64,000 nucleotides of DNA from Aureibaculum algae. Lineage in GTDB: Bacteria > Bacteroidota > Bacteroidia > Flavobacteriales > Flavobacteriaceae. The position numbers and the translations under genes were made by a program. How positions within the stretch are numbered: position 1 is the first letter of the stretch; every line of letters begins with the position of its first letter. A model generated the notes under the pieces. It did no database searches. It was given only the letters and a program-made list of their open reading frames with translations, and was not told the DNA's origin. Of this stretch, positions 43,187 to 52,646 are shown in pieces. The stretch is taken from assembly GCF_006065315.1 (NCBI RefSeq), contig NZ_CP040749.1, positions 3,680,001 to 3,744,000 on the forward strand, read 5' to 3'.

Positions 43187-44992
43187 TTAATATAAATTAT
43201 AGGTTAACCCAAACATAAAATTTCCTTTTGGCATAGGCACCAAACCTTGCTCTATATAATCTGTATTAAAAATATTATTAGCCTTAGCCGAAATTTCTAA
43301 ATTATTGAACTTGGCTCTTACCTTAAAATCAACCAAATTATAAGTTTGTCCATTGGTTCTTTCCACAAATCTAAAACTAATACTTTGGTCTAAAAAAGAC
43401 AAAAATTGTGTATGTATGCTAGAAGTAAATTGATGCTTTAAACTATTTAATCCATATCTGGTAAATGCAACGTTTACATCTTTTATATCGTCATCTATAA
43501 AATTATAACCTAATTTTATATTTTGATTATAATTACTAACTTCAAAATTATAATTAACTGAAGTTTCAAATCCTTTGGTATTTATTTTACTAAAATTTTG
43601 AGCTTTCCATTTATCTGCTTCAATCTCTTTGGTATAATCAATTAAATCATCAGAAGTCCGGTTAAAAACAGCAACATTAACCTGAAATTTTTCAGTGGTA
43701 TACTTAAATCCAATTTCTTCAGACAAGGCAGATTCAGGCTTTAAATCAGAATTACCTTCAGTACCAGGATCAGAATAATATAAATCTGTAAAAGTTGGTA
43801 TCCGATAGGTATAGCCAATATTTCCATATAACTTTATATGATCTGTCACCCCATATCCAACATCTAAACCAGGAAATATTTGAGCATCAAAATCAGAAAA
43901 ATAGGTAAATGCTAATCCCGGCGTTAGATCTAAATCACCAATTTCAAAACGATGTTCTAAAAATGAAGTTAACATAAATCGATCACGATCACCTAAATTA
44001 TTACTTGACAAAAACACTTTATTTAAGTCTATTCCAAATCCCGTTTTCCCCAAATCAGAGGTCAGTTCAAAATTAGTTTCAGCCGCAATTTTATTTGTGA
44101 TATGCAAATTCCTAAAAAAGCTAGGCTCATATCTTTTCAATAAAAATATATCTTGATTTCTTCTCCAATAAATTCTTGGCTTTATGATCAAATTCTTAGC
44201 TCTGTACACAGAAGAAACTGCAAATAAACTTGTTTCTGTTTCTTCATATTCTTTCCAATCAGGATTTGATGTGTAAAAATTTTCTGCACCAAATTTTCGC
44301 TCACTTAAAGACACTAAAAAATTATAATTTTTAACTTGTGATTTTAAAAATACAGAAGTGTTATCAAAATCAGAATTTGTTCTATACCCATCCGATTTTT
44401 GTTTTTGTGCATGAATTTGAAAACCTCCTCCATTTGTAAAAGCTTTTCTATAACCTGCAGAAGCCTTTAAATTATTATAAGAACCATACCCAAGCGATGC
44501 TGTCAATGCATTTGATTGGATTTTTTTAGTCACAATATTTATAGCTCCAGCAAAGGCGTTTTGTCCAAATACTCTAGCAGCTGGACCTTTAATAACTTCA
44601 ATACGTTCAATATTATCTAAGGCTACCATTGCATTCATTGTATGGTGACCTGTCTGGGCATCATCCATTTTTATGCCATCAATTAAAATAAGTGTCTGAT
44701 CAAAGCTACCACCCCTAATGTAAAGATCTGCTTGCGTACCATCTACACCCCGTTGTCTGACATCAATACCCGCTATCTGCTGCAAAACTTCTACAACATT
44801 TGTTGCTGTCGAGTTTTTTATTTCTTTTGCAGTTATAAGATTTATTGTTCTTGAAGTTTTAAAATAAGGTATTGATATTCTGTTTGACGTAACAATTACT
44901 TCTTTCAAATTTACGGTATCCTTTTGTGCATTCGTAAAGACACTACATAATAAACAAAACAATAATATGGCACCTACTTTTCTTTGTAACAT
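43187..44992 (-). CDS. TonB-dependent outer-membrane receptor (BtuB-like size)
   Basis: Active-transport barrel of 601 residues: signal peptide (about 1-22), a TonB box-like VNLKEVIVTSNR, a plug domain (about 40-150) with LYIRGGSFDQTLILIDGIKM and VIKGPAARVFGQNAFAGAINIVTKK (given in part), then a 22-strand-type barrel ending in the aromatic GLTYNLY. The size is like BtuB/CirA rather than a SusC protein, which would exceed 900 residues and carry a carboxypeptidase-like domain. The ligand is unknown; no cobalamin riboswitch could be recognised upstream. It is the next minus-strand gene after GH18 (186 bases), with its own -7 box. Confidence 0.9.
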   Translation of the reverse strand: MLQRKVGAILLFCLLCSVFTNAQKDTVNLKEVIVTSNRISIPYFKTSRTINLITAKEIKNSTATNVVEVLQQIAGIDVRQRGVDGTQADLYIRGGSFDQTLILIDGIKMDDAQTGHHTMNAMVALDNIERIEVIKGPAARVFGQNAFAGAINIVTKKIQSNALTASLGYGSYNNLKASAGYRKAFTNGGGFQIHAQKQKSDGYRTNSDFDNTSVFLKSQVKNYNFLVSLSERKFGAENFYTSNPDWKEYEETETSLFAVSSVYRAKNLIIKPRIYWRRNQDIFLLKRYEPSFFRNLHITNKIAAETNFELTSDLGKTGFGIDLNKVFLSSNNLGDRDRFMLTSFLEHRFEIGDLDLTPGLAFTYFSDFDAQIFPGLDVGYGVTDHIKLYGNIGYTYRIPTFTDLYYSDPGTEGNSDLKPESALSEEIGFKYTTEKFQVNVAVFNRTSDDLIDYTKEIEADKWKAQNFSKINTKGFETSVNYNFEVSNYNQNIKLGYNFIDDDIKDVNVAFTRYGLNSLKHQFTSSIHTQFLSFLDQSISFRFVERTNGQTYNLVDFKVRAKFNNLEISAKANNIFNTDYIEQGLVPMPKGNFMFGLTYNLY

Positions 44993-45012
44993 CCTGATTT
45001 TTTAAGTGGCGA

Positions 45013-45020
45013 CAAATATA
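45013..45020 (-). promoter_or_regulatory. Promoter -7 element (TATATTTG) for the TonB receptor
   Basis: TATATTTG on the minus strand, 20 bases before the ATG at 44992, in the 186-base gap after the GH18 gene. No clear -33 box is seen. Confidence 0.55.
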
Positions 45021-45178
45021 AGTAAATATGATTAGTTGAACTGAAAGTAAACCAATAGAATGAAGATAAATAAGTCAGCTGTTTCTAAACTAATTGGCCC
45101 AATGCTATTGAAAAAATTGAGATAGGTTGTATTTCTCCACAATAAGTAGCTCGTGAATAAAACAATTAAACACGTTTG

Positions 45179-46303
45179 TTATTTTAAGTTATCTGAAATA
45201 GTATTTAGCAACGTACCACTATCTAGGTTCAATTGCCAGAACATTACACCACCCATTTTCTTTTCTTTAATATAATCAATTTTAAATTTTAATGATTTGG
45301 AATTTTCATAGGTCACAAATTGAATTTCTGTCGCATTCCATAAATAAGGTGCTTTAGCTTTATCATCCCAAAGAGCAACAAATCCATTATTATCAATGTA
45401 ATTTTCTTCAATTTCTTTGAAGTTGTAACTTCCTCTTTCGCCCGAAGAGTCTTGATATAATCCGTTATTTTCTGAATTTACACCTTTCCACCATCTTCCA
45501 TAAAATGGAACTCCTAACACTAATTTCCTTATTGGAATTCCTGCGTTTACATGTTCTTCTATAGCTTTCGCAGAACTAACTCCATTAGGGTTCAATGGCG
45601 AAGAAAATAAGTTTGAATGATGACCAGTACTATTTGACCCACCAGTATAATAATCATAAGTCATAATATTTATAAAATCTAAATATTGATGAGCTTTTGT
45701 CATATCTGTATGGTCCAAATAGGCTTGATTGGCTCCTGTAGCGATTGTTAAAAGGTATGTTTTCGGCTTAATAGCTTCTAACTTTTCTCTAATTAACTTT
45801 AAAATTGAGGTGAAATTCTCTTTATCCTCTGGTCTAAAGGTATTGTTATCGCCAATTTGCCCGGGATACTCCCAATCTAAATCAATTCCGTCAATATTAT
45901 GTTTCTGCATGAAAGCAATGGCACTATTCGCGAAAACCTCTCTGGATTGTTCCGTTAAAACCGCATCTGAAAAATTTTTAGACCAAGACCATCCTCCCAC
46001 AGAAATTAGGATTTTCAAATCGGGATTTACCAATTTTAATTGAATTATCTTTTCTAAAGTTTCTGTATCAGAACTATTACCTTCAATGACTTTACCATCT
46101 TTAATATTGGCAAAGGCATAATTAATATGGGTTATTTGATTGGCTTTTTCTTTGTGTGTTACTAAAATATCGTTCCATCCATGAACATAAGCAATAACCC
46201 TATAGGCGTTATCAACTTGAACCTCAATTTCCTCTTCTTTATTTGACTTGGTACAGCTTAAAAAGAGAATAATTAGAAATAATAGAATTGAAATTTGTTT
46301 CAT
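45179..46303 (-). CDS. GH18 chitinase-like lipoprotein
   Basis: Glycoside hydrolase family 18, 374 residues; a lipoprotein (signal ending ILFLSC, lipid Cys17) with a TIM barrel. The conserved SVGGWSWSKNF and the catalytic DGIDLDWEYPG (DxxDxDxE, catalytic Glu145) are intact, so it should cleave beta-1,4-GlcNAc chains with substrate-assisted retention. It is 90 bases downstream of GH20. No carbohydrate-binding module and no T9SS domain are present, so it acts on oligosaccharides at the membrane rather than on crystalline chitin in the medium. Confidence 0.93.
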   Translation of the reverse strand: MKQISILLFLIILFLSCTKSNKEEEIEVQVDNAYRVIAYVHGWNDILVTHKEKANQITHINYAFANIKDGKVIEGNSSDTETLEKIIQLKLVNPDLKILISVGGWSWSKNFSDAVLTEQSREVFANSAIAFMQKHNIDGIDLDWEYPGQIGDNNTFRPEDKENFTSILKLIREKLEAIKPKTYLLTIATGANQAYLDHTDMTKAHQYLDFINIMTYDYYTGGSNSTGHHSNLFSSPLNPNGVSSAKAIEEHVNAGIPIRKLVLGVPFYGRWWKGVNSENNGLYQDSSGERGSYNFKEIEENYIDNNGFVALWDDKAKAPYLWNATEIQFVTYENSKSLKFKIDYIKEKKMGGVMFWQLNLDSGTLLNTISDNLK

Positions 46304-46393
46304 TTTAATACTATTTTCTACTTATTTAAAATAAATAGCCCTAATTCTATAGCGTTTGAACTACGATAAAACCTGCTAACTTGATACTTGTTT

Positions 46394-47992
46394 TTATTTT
46401 TTTATAATGCTATCATTTTGAACTGAAACAGATTTCCAAGGAACACGGGTTGAGGGATAATAATTTATATCTAAAGCTTCTAACCTATCTTTGTGATTAC
46501 CCAGTCTCACTTTGTACTCATTCCAATTTCTTTGAGACGTTGGTGTCCATCCAATTTCTGCCAAACCTAAAACTCTAGGAAAGACCAAGTACTCAATATC
46601 GTCCATAGTTTGAACTGTTTCAGTCCACAAAGGAGCATCTATACCTATTATATTTTCTTTCGATATTCCTTCCTCAAAAGTGGCTAAATCCCAATTATAA
46701 GCTTCATCAACCTCTATATAAGCTGCCCAATGTAGACCGATTGGAGTAATAGAATCATATTGCATATCTAAATAGGCCTTTGTTGCTGGAGACATTAATA
46801 CTTTTGCACCTTGCCCAATACCTTTTATAGCATTTTCGCCTTTTGACCAATATTGCACCACTGTATTTGGTAATAACTCAGCATGTGCTATTTCATCCCA
46901 ACCGATGACTTTTTTACCGTGTTTTTCAACAATTTTCTGAGCTCTATTAATAAATGGAATAAAATCTTTTAACGGAGTAACATGAGATTCGTCACCGCCA
47001 ATATGAATATACTCTCCCGGAGTCATAGCTGCTAATTCACCAAAAACATCATCAATAAATTTATACGTAATTTCTTTATCTATGCATAATGTGCTGAATC
47101 CAACATTTGTTCCATGGTATAATTCTGGTGCTTTACCATTACAGTTTAATTCTGGATAAGAAGCCAATGCCGCATTAGTATGACCTGGCATATCTATTTC
47201 TGGAACAATAGTTATAAAACGATCTTGAGCATATTTAACGATGTCTTTATATTGCTCTTGGGTATAAAACCCTCCTTCTCCACCTCCTACTTCCGAGCTT
47301 CCACCGTGCTTAGTTAAGTTTGGCCATGATTTTATTTCTATTCGCCACCCTTGGTCGTCAGAAAGGTGCAAATGCAATCTATTCATTTTATAAATTGAAA
47401 GTAAATCAATTACTCTTTTCACATCATCAACACCAAAAAAGTGACGAGATACATCTAGCATTACACCACGATAACCGTATGATGGACTATCTGTAATTAT
47501 TCCTGTAGCCACTAACAAGGTATCAGATACTTTAGTGCCTTTTTCAATACTTGCCGGTAATAATTGTCGCAACGTTTGTACACCATAAAACAAACCTGCA
47601 GGTTTATTTGCTTTGATTACGATACCGTTTTCTTTAGTTATTAATTCATAACCTTCATTTGACGTAATACTGTCTGTTAGGGTTAAAAATATATGATCAG
47701 ATGATGGTTTAGAATCCATTACTTTTACTGGAATCTCAAAGCCTGTAGCTGGACGTAAAATTTCAGCAAGATAGGTTGCAATAGGTTGTACTTCATCAGA
47801 TTGATACTGAATAGAGGTATTGCCATTTATTTCAAATGAACTACCAGTAGCATTAACATTGACTGGTTTTGGTATCAATTGTTGCTTCGCTAAATCTCTA
47901 GGAATAGCTGGTTTTTTAGTTTCACAAGAAGTTAAGCTAACAAGTCCGATGCAAATAATTAAGAAATAAGGGTAAAATATTTTATTTTTCAT
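46394..47992 (-). CDS. GH20 beta-N-acetylhexosaminidase lipoprotein
   Basis: Exo-acting hexosaminidase of 532 residues that removes terminal GlcNAc. Lipoprotein signal (VSLTSC, lipid Cys23), an N-terminal GH20b domain (about 35-165) and the catalytic barrel with HLHLSDDQGWRIEIKSWP and the catalytic pair Asp334-Glu335 in HIGGDES. The length is normal. With the GH18 chitinase downstream it makes an oligosaccharide-to-GlcNAc pathway; PhoD- and SGNH-type enzymes lie just upstream in the same direction. It sits 88 bases after PhoD. Confidence 0.94.
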   Translation of the reverse strand: MKNKIFYPYFLIICIGLVSLTSCETKKPAIPRDLAKQQLIPKPVNVNATGSSFEINGNTSIQYQSDEVQPIATYLAEILRPATGFEIPVKVMDSKPSSDHIFLTLTDSITSNEGYELITKENGIVIKANKPAGLFYGVQTLRQLLPASIEKGTKVSDTLLVATGIITDSPSYGYRGVMLDVSRHFFGVDDVKRVIDLLSIYKMNRLHLHLSDDQGWRIEIKSWPNLTKHGGSSEVGGGEGGFYTQEQYKDIVKYAQDRFITIVPEIDMPGHTNAALASYPELNCNGKAPELYHGTNVGFSTLCIDKEITYKFIDDVFGELAAMTPGEYIHIGGDESHVTPLKDFIPFINRAQKIVEKHGKKVIGWDEIAHAELLPNTVVQYWSKGENAIKGIGQGAKVLMSPATKAYLDMQYDSITPIGLHWAAYIEVDEAYNWDLATFEEGISKENIIGIDAPLWTETVQTMDDIEYLVFPRVLGLAEIGWTPTSQRNWNEYKVRLGNHKDRLEALDINYYPSTRVPWKSVSVQNDSIIKK

Positions 47993-48080
47993 ACTGATTG
48001 ATTAAGCCCTAAAAATAAACATAATAATTTATTATTATAAATTATTTAGCTGAACAACCAATCTTCCAAATTAAACAGTA

Positions 48081-49127
48081 TTAATTAAAACTAATATCTG
48101 CCAAATTGATGGTGTATTCAAACCTTTGATTATCGTTAACATCCCAAACTTCCATTTTTATTTCTGGAATTTTCAATGACCAATCAATGCTGATTAGGCC
48201 AAAATGATTTTCCATTACTGGACCTTCAATTCTATTTTTATTGGGTGTTGCAAAATGCCAAGTTGATGACAATCCACTTGAAGTTACATCATATATGGGG
48301 TAAAGATCTGGGTCTTTAAGTTTTGAAATTTCTGCATAATGTACATCCCCAGTAATAAATAGGACTCCACTTGCTTTTGTCTTTTTAATAAGGTTTAGTA
48401 ATCTTTTCTGTTCATGCGGAAAATTAGTCCAACCTTCATATCCATTAAATTCAATACCAAATTGTGAACCGGAACCTATTATTCTTATATCTGCTGGTTT
48501 TTTTAATTCTTTTTCTAACCATTTCCATTGCTTAGCACCTAAAAAAGTAGAATCAGCAGTTTGATACGGAGCATAATCAAGTTTATAAAAATACCGCTTA
48601 TCATCTTTAAATTCTCCTTCGTTTCTTTTAATATCATCTCTAAACGTACGAACATCTAATAGAATGATTTGTATTTTTTTGTTGCCGATCTCTTTTAAAT
48701 ATGATGTGTAAATACCTTCATGATTTCTACGCTCAGAATTTCTGGGTTCCTCAAAAAAATCGAGAAATATTTCTTTCGATTCTTTCTTATGAGAATAATG
48801 TCGACCGGCATCGTTCCATCCATAATCATGATCGTCCCAAGTAGCTAAAATTTCAGTATTCTTTTTAAGGTTTTGAAAGGTAGGTTTATCAGCCAGCTTT
48901 TGATATTTTGTTTTTAACAGATCCATATCTTTTGTATCTCCATAGATATTATCACCTAAAAAAATAAAATAATCAGGGTTATGTTTTACCACAACATCAA
49001 AAATAGGTAAAGGATGTGTCTCATGTCCACAGGAACCAAATGCTATTTTGGTAATTTCCTTTTGTGCCGGGACTTTAAATGAAATTACAATTACTGCGAG
49101 AATAAGAAACGTAAGTTGTTTATGCAT
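48081..49127 (-). CDS. PhoD-like metallophosphatase (alkaline phosphatase D family)
   Basis: Periplasmic or surface phosphoesterase of 348 residues with a signal peptide (about 1-21, ending PAQ). Metallophosphatase motifs: FIFLGDNIYGDT, WDDHDYGWND and ITGDVHYAE, with the GSCG start typical of PhoD. PhoD enzymes are Ca/Fe-dependent phosphodiesterases; the substrate here may be teichoic-type or nucleotide phosphodiesters but is not shown. It follows the SGNH gene by 3 bases, so the two are translated together. Confidence 0.88.
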   Translation of the reverse strand: MHKQLTFLILAVIVISFKVPAQKEITKIAFGSCGHETHPLPIFDVVVKHNPDYFIFLGDNIYGDTKDMDLLKTKYQKLADKPTFQNLKKNTEILATWDDHDYGWNDAGRHYSHKKESKEIFLDFFEEPRNSERRNHEGIYTSYLKEIGNKKIQIILLDVRTFRDDIKRNEGEFKDDKRYFYKLDYAPYQTADSTFLGAKQWKWLEKELKKPADIRIIGSGSQFGIEFNGYEGWTNFPHEQKRLLNLIKKTKASGVLFITGDVHYAEISKLKDPDLYPIYDVTSSGLSSTWHFATPNKNRIEGPVMENHFGLISIDWSLKIPEIKMEVWDVNDNQRFEYTINLADISFN

Positions 49128-49130
49128 TAT

Positions 49131-49814
49131 TTATTTTTTTAAGGCTTTTTCAATAGCTATTTTAGCAAGAGGCCCCATAATTTGATAACCTTCTTTATTT
49201 GGGTGCACACCGTCAGCAGTGAATGTTTTTTTCAATCCGTTTTCATCGTCAACCATCGCTGAAAAATAATCTAAATAGACCATGCCTTGTTCATTAGCAT
49301 ATGCTTTTAATAGTTTATTTAATTCGGGAATCTTTTCATTTGGATTGAGTCCTTTTCGCCAAGGATAATCATAAGCAGGAAGTACCGAAGATAGTACAAC
49401 TTTGATAGCATTAGCTTTTGCCAACTCACACATAGACTTCATGTTATCCATAATCATATCGAAACTCATTGGTCCTGTATTGCCAGCAATATCATTTGTA
49501 CCCGCAAGAATTACCACAACTTTAGGTTTCAAATTAATTACATCAGCCCTAAATCTTAGTAACATCTGCGGTGTAGTTTGACCACTTATCCCCCTGTTTA
49601 TATAATTTTTATTGTCAAAAAAAGCAGTATCTAATTTCAGCCACCCTTCCGTAATTGAGTTACCCATAAACACAATACGACTTTCACTATTGGCTTCTTT
49701 TTCTATTCGAGCGTTGTCTATTTTGAATTTAGTGAGGTTAGGCCAATCTTGAGCAGATACTTTATTATTTGGAAGAAATGAAAACATGAGTAGTAAAAAT
49801 ATAGTTGGTTTCAT
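49131..49814 (-). CDS. SGNH/GDSL-family hydrolase (secreted)
   Basis: Lipase/esterase-type hydrolase of 227 residues. Signal peptide (about 1-21, ending SAQ). The block I nucleophile motif reads FMGNSITEGW (GNS in place of GDS), block III VILAGTNDIAGN and block V DGVHPNKEGYQ with the catalytic Asp/His. Such enzymes deacetylate or de-esterify carbohydrates and lipids; placed next to chitin enzymes, an acetyl-esterase role on glycans is reasonable. It is the first gene of the PhoD-GH20-GH18 run. Confidence 0.88.
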   Translation of the reverse strand: MKPTIFLLLMFSFLPNNKVSAQDWPNLTKFKIDNARIEKEANSESRIVFMGNSITEGWLKLDTAFFDNKNYINRGISGQTTPQMLLRFRADVINLKPKVVVILAGTNDIAGNTGPMSFDMIMDNMKSMCELAKANAIKVVLSSVLPAYDYPWRKGLNPNEKIPELNKLLKAYANEQGMVYLDYFSAMVDDENGLKKTFTADGVHPNKEGYQIMGPLAKIAIEKALKK

Positions 49815-49908
49815 AGACGGACTTCTAAAATAATTTATAAAACAGAAATCTCATAACCTTCTTAAATTATATATGATTTCGGCTTTACGTTAGGTTAAAT
49901 ATAACTAA

Positions 49909-50391
49909 TTATTTTAAATCAATACTCGCTATTTTTAATTGAAAAGATTCATTTTTCTTATTGGCAATAAGAAAAGTTACTACCGCCAATAGGTGATCAC
50001 AAAAATTTGGCAAATCTAACTTTCTCCCTCTAAATACAGGGTGCAAATCAGATAAAGGAATTTCTATAGTTTGCCAATCACCAGTTGTATCAAATTTATA
50101 AATATAGGAATGACGCTGAGATGAATCTGATTTTATTCTAAATTGATATGCTTTACCATCTCCCTTAATTTTTAAAATAAAAGTATTGAAGTCCGCAATA
50201 TTTTTTGGTTCAAAAGTAGTTTTCACAGAAGAAAATCCGCCATTATTTTCTAATGACACTTCTCCTTTATAAACACCATTACCTTCATTATCAAGAATAA
50301 ATTGCCCGTTCGATTTACCTCCCATAACGGCATCATTGGTAACTTTCCAATGAGAGATATCGGTATTTTTATTAAAATCAAACAGTACCAT
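49909..50391 (-). CDS. CIA30 family protein
   Basis: A 160-residue protein of the CIA30 family, named after the mitochondrial complex I assembly factor NDUFAF1. The fold is a galactose-binding-like beta sandwich; WKVTNDAVMGGKSNG and NNGGFSSVKT are the family hallmarks. There is no signal peptide, so it should be cytoplasmic. The role in bacteria is unknown; ligand binding is more likely than catalysis. It is 18 bases downstream of the DEAD-box gene and probably co-transcribed. Confidence 0.82.
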   Translation of the reverse strand: MVLFDFNKNTDISHWKVTNDAVMGGKSNGQFILDNEGNGVYKGEVSLENNGGFSSVKTTFEPKNIADFNTFILKIKGDGKAYQFRIKSDSSQRHSYIYKFDTTGDWQTIEIPLSDLHPVFRGRKLDLPNFCDHLLAVVTFLIANKKNESFQLKIASIDLK

Positions 50392-50409
50392 AATCTATTA
50401 TAAAACCTA

Positions 50410-51690
50410 TTATCTATTCCTAGAGTTTGACTCACGCCTTTTGTTATTAGGATTTTTCTTGATTTTATTCCCATTACGACTATCTCTGTTAGATGAATTA
50501 TTAGATCTAGAACGTTGTCTTGGCTTTTCATCACTTTCTGGATTATCATCTTTAAAATTAATAAAAGGATGTTCTGATATCACAGGTATTTTCTGTTTGA
50601 TTAATTTTTCAATATCACGTAAGTAGGTTCTTTCTTCTTGATCGCAAAATGAAACAGCAATACCACTTGCCTTAGCACGTCCTGTTCTACCTATTCTGTG
50701 CACATACGTTTCTGCAATATTTGGCAAATCATAATTTACAACTAAGGCCAGTTCATCAATATCAATACCTCTTGCTGCAATGTCAGTTGCAACTAGCACT
50801 TTTATTTTACCATCTTTAAAACCTTCTAATGCTTTTACCCTTGCTCCTTGCGATTTATTACCGTGGATAGCTGCTGAATTAATTCCTTCTTTATCCAACA
50901 ACTTTACAATTTTATTGGCACCATGCTTGGTTCTTGAAAACACCAATGTAGAATTAATGGACTGCGTTTCAAGTATATGTACTAATAATTTTATTTTTGC
51001 TTTTTTGTGGACAAAATAAATAGCTTGCTCCACTTTTTCGGCAGTGGCTTGTTCTGGTTTTATCGTCACCGTTTCAAAATTACCCAATATTTTTCTAGAT
51101 AATTCTACAATACTTTTAGGCATTGTTGCTGAAAAGAAAAGCGATTGCCTTTTTTGAGGTAATTTGGCTAATATTTTTTTAATATCGTGTATAAACCCCA
51201 TGTCTAACATCTGATCTGCCTCATCTAATACAAAATACTCAATATCTCTTAAGCTGATAAAACCTTGGTTCATCAAATCTAATAATCTACCTGGTGTTGC
51301 CACAAGTACATCAACTCCTTGTCGAAGAGCTGCAGTTTGGGCATGTTGTTTTACTCCACCAAAAATAACATTGCATTTGATACCTGTATTTTTACCGTAG
51401 ATTTTAAAATTGTCAAATATCTGAATAGCTAACTCACGAGTTGGTGTAACTACAAGGGCTTTAATTTTTTTAGAATCTCTACCTTTTTGGTTGTTATTAT
51501 AAATATGTTGTATAATAGGAATGGCAAACGCGGCCGTTTTACCGGTACCTGTTTGTGCACAGCCCATTAGGTCTTTACCTTTTAATAAAATGGGGATAGC
51601 TTGTTCTTGAATTGGTGTTGGGTGTGTATAGCCTTTTTCGTTTAAGGCTTTTAATATTGGCTCAACAATGCCTAAGTCTTTAAATGTCAT
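50410..51690 (-). CDS. DEAD-box RNA helicase (RhlE-like)
   Basis: ATP-dependent RNA helicase of 426 residues, cytoplasmic. All core motifs are present: Q motif PTPIQEQAIP, Walker A AQTGTGKT, PTRELA, DEAD in VLDEADQMLD, SAT, and HRIGRTGR. The basic, Arg/Asn/Ser-rich C-terminal tail (last 45 residues) is a typical unstructured RNA-binding extension. Ribosome assembly or cold-shock mRNA remodelling is the usual role. The CIA30 gene follows after 18 bases. Confidence 0.93.
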   Translation of the reverse strand: MTFKDLGIVEPILKALNEKGYTHPTPIQEQAIPILLKGKDLMGCAQTGTGKTAAFAIPIIQHIYNNNQKGRDSKKIKALVVTPTRELAIQIFDNFKIYGKNTGIKCNVIFGGVKQHAQTAALRQGVDVLVATPGRLLDLMNQGFISLRDIEYFVLDEADQMLDMGFIHDIKKILAKLPQKRQSLFFSATMPKSIVELSRKILGNFETVTIKPEQATAEKVEQAIYFVHKKAKIKLLVHILETQSINSTLVFSRTKHGANKIVKLLDKEGINSAAIHGNKSQGARVKALEGFKDGKIKVLVATDIAARGIDIDELALVVNYDLPNIAETYVHRIGRTGRAKASGIAVSFCDQEERTYLRDIEKLIKQKIPVISEHPFINFKDDNPESDEKPRQRSRSNNSSNRDSRNGNKIKKNPNNKRRESNSRNR

Positions 51691-51707
51691 AGTTTTTTAT
51701 AAGTTGG

Positions 51708-51715
51708 CAAAGATA
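51708..51715 (-). promoter_or_regulatory. Promoter -7 element (TATCTTTG) for the DEAD-box helicase
   Basis: TATCTTTG on the minus strand, 17 bases before the ATG at 51690. The nearest TTG is 24 bases upstream, slightly far for a -33 box. Confidence 0.55.
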
Positions 51716-51830
51716 AGGTTTATATAATTGATGGATTATCAAGTTCGAGTAATGTTTATATTCGGCTATTTTTTTACAGATATTCCAAAATTAAAATCAC
51801 TCTACGCTGAATTTTAATCCCTCAAAAAAT

Positions 51831-52634
51831 CTATAAAAAGTCTCGAAGAAATTTTGCCACACCATCGTTCTTATTGGTGTCTGTAATTGTATTACTTATA
51901 GCGAGTACCTCATCTATAGCATTAGAAACAGCGACACCAACACCAACAGCTTTTAGCATTTCAATATCATTATAATTATCACCAAAAGCCACCACATTTT
52001 CTAATGCTAATTTTGGATAATGACTATTTAATAAAACCTCGATGGCTGTCTTTTTAGAAATGGATTTTGGAGCAATTTCTAAATAGGTATCTTTTGATCG
52101 ATACCCAATAATTTCTGAATCAAATTGGTCTTTTATTATTTCAACTACACGATCAATATCTTCTGCATCGCCCATTATCATGATTTTATGAGCTCCTTTG
52201 TCTTCCTTTTTCCAGTTCGCAATAGTTACGTCAATAGCCTGAATTTCAGGATCAACCTTTGTATTATTCGCTTCTCTTTTTGCCCAATAGTCCAACTCGG
52301 GTACATACCATTCATTGGCATGATATAAGCTAAAGTGCAATTCCGTGTTCAAAATTGTTTTATGCAATTTGTCGATAATGCTAGTAGATATTTCGGTAGA
52401 ATCTACAACCGTTTCATTTTCTAAAACCAAACCACCATTATATGCTATTAGAGCTAAATTTTCAATTCCCAATTGATCTTGCAAATGCGTCATTGCTTTA
52501 GGCATTCTAGAAGAAATTAATATAAAAGGAATATGAGATAATCTTTTTATCTGCTCAATTGTTGCAATTGAGAGTTCTCTATCTTTGTTTAAAAGCGTTC
52601 CGTCAATATCAGAACAAATTAGTTGTATATTCAT
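51831..52634 (-). CDS. Cof-type HAD-IIB phosphatase
   Basis: Haloacid-dehalogenase superfamily phosphatase of 267 residues. Motif I CSDIDGTLLNKD (nucleophile Asp), motif II LISSRMPKAM, Lys motif in KKTAIEVLL, and motif IV VAFGDNYNDIEML. The IIB cap is inserted at about 85-185. Cof-type enzymes hydrolyse sugar phosphates, pyridoxal phosphate or similar; the substrate cannot be told from sequence. It lies 12 bases downstream of argS on the same strand and is likely co-transcribed. Confidence 0.88.
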   Translation of the reverse strand: MNIQLICSDIDGTLLNKDRELSIATIEQIKRLSHIPFILISSRMPKAMTHLQDQLGIENLALIAYNGGLVLENETVVDSTEISTSIIDKLHKTILNTELHFSLYHANEWYVPELDYWAKREANNTKVDPEIQAIDVTIANWKKEDKGAHKIMIMGDAEDIDRVVEIIKDQFDSEIIGYRSKDTYLEIAPKSISKKTAIEVLLNSHYPKLALENVVAFGDNYNDIEMLKAVGVGVAVSNAIDEVLAISNTITDTNKNDGVAKFLRDFL

Positions 52635-52646
52635 ATAATTATTTTA

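Noticed and set aside
43028..45178. Possible cobalamin riboswitch for the BtuB-sized TonB receptor.
   Set aside because: I looked in the 186-base leader for the B12-box and saw no match.
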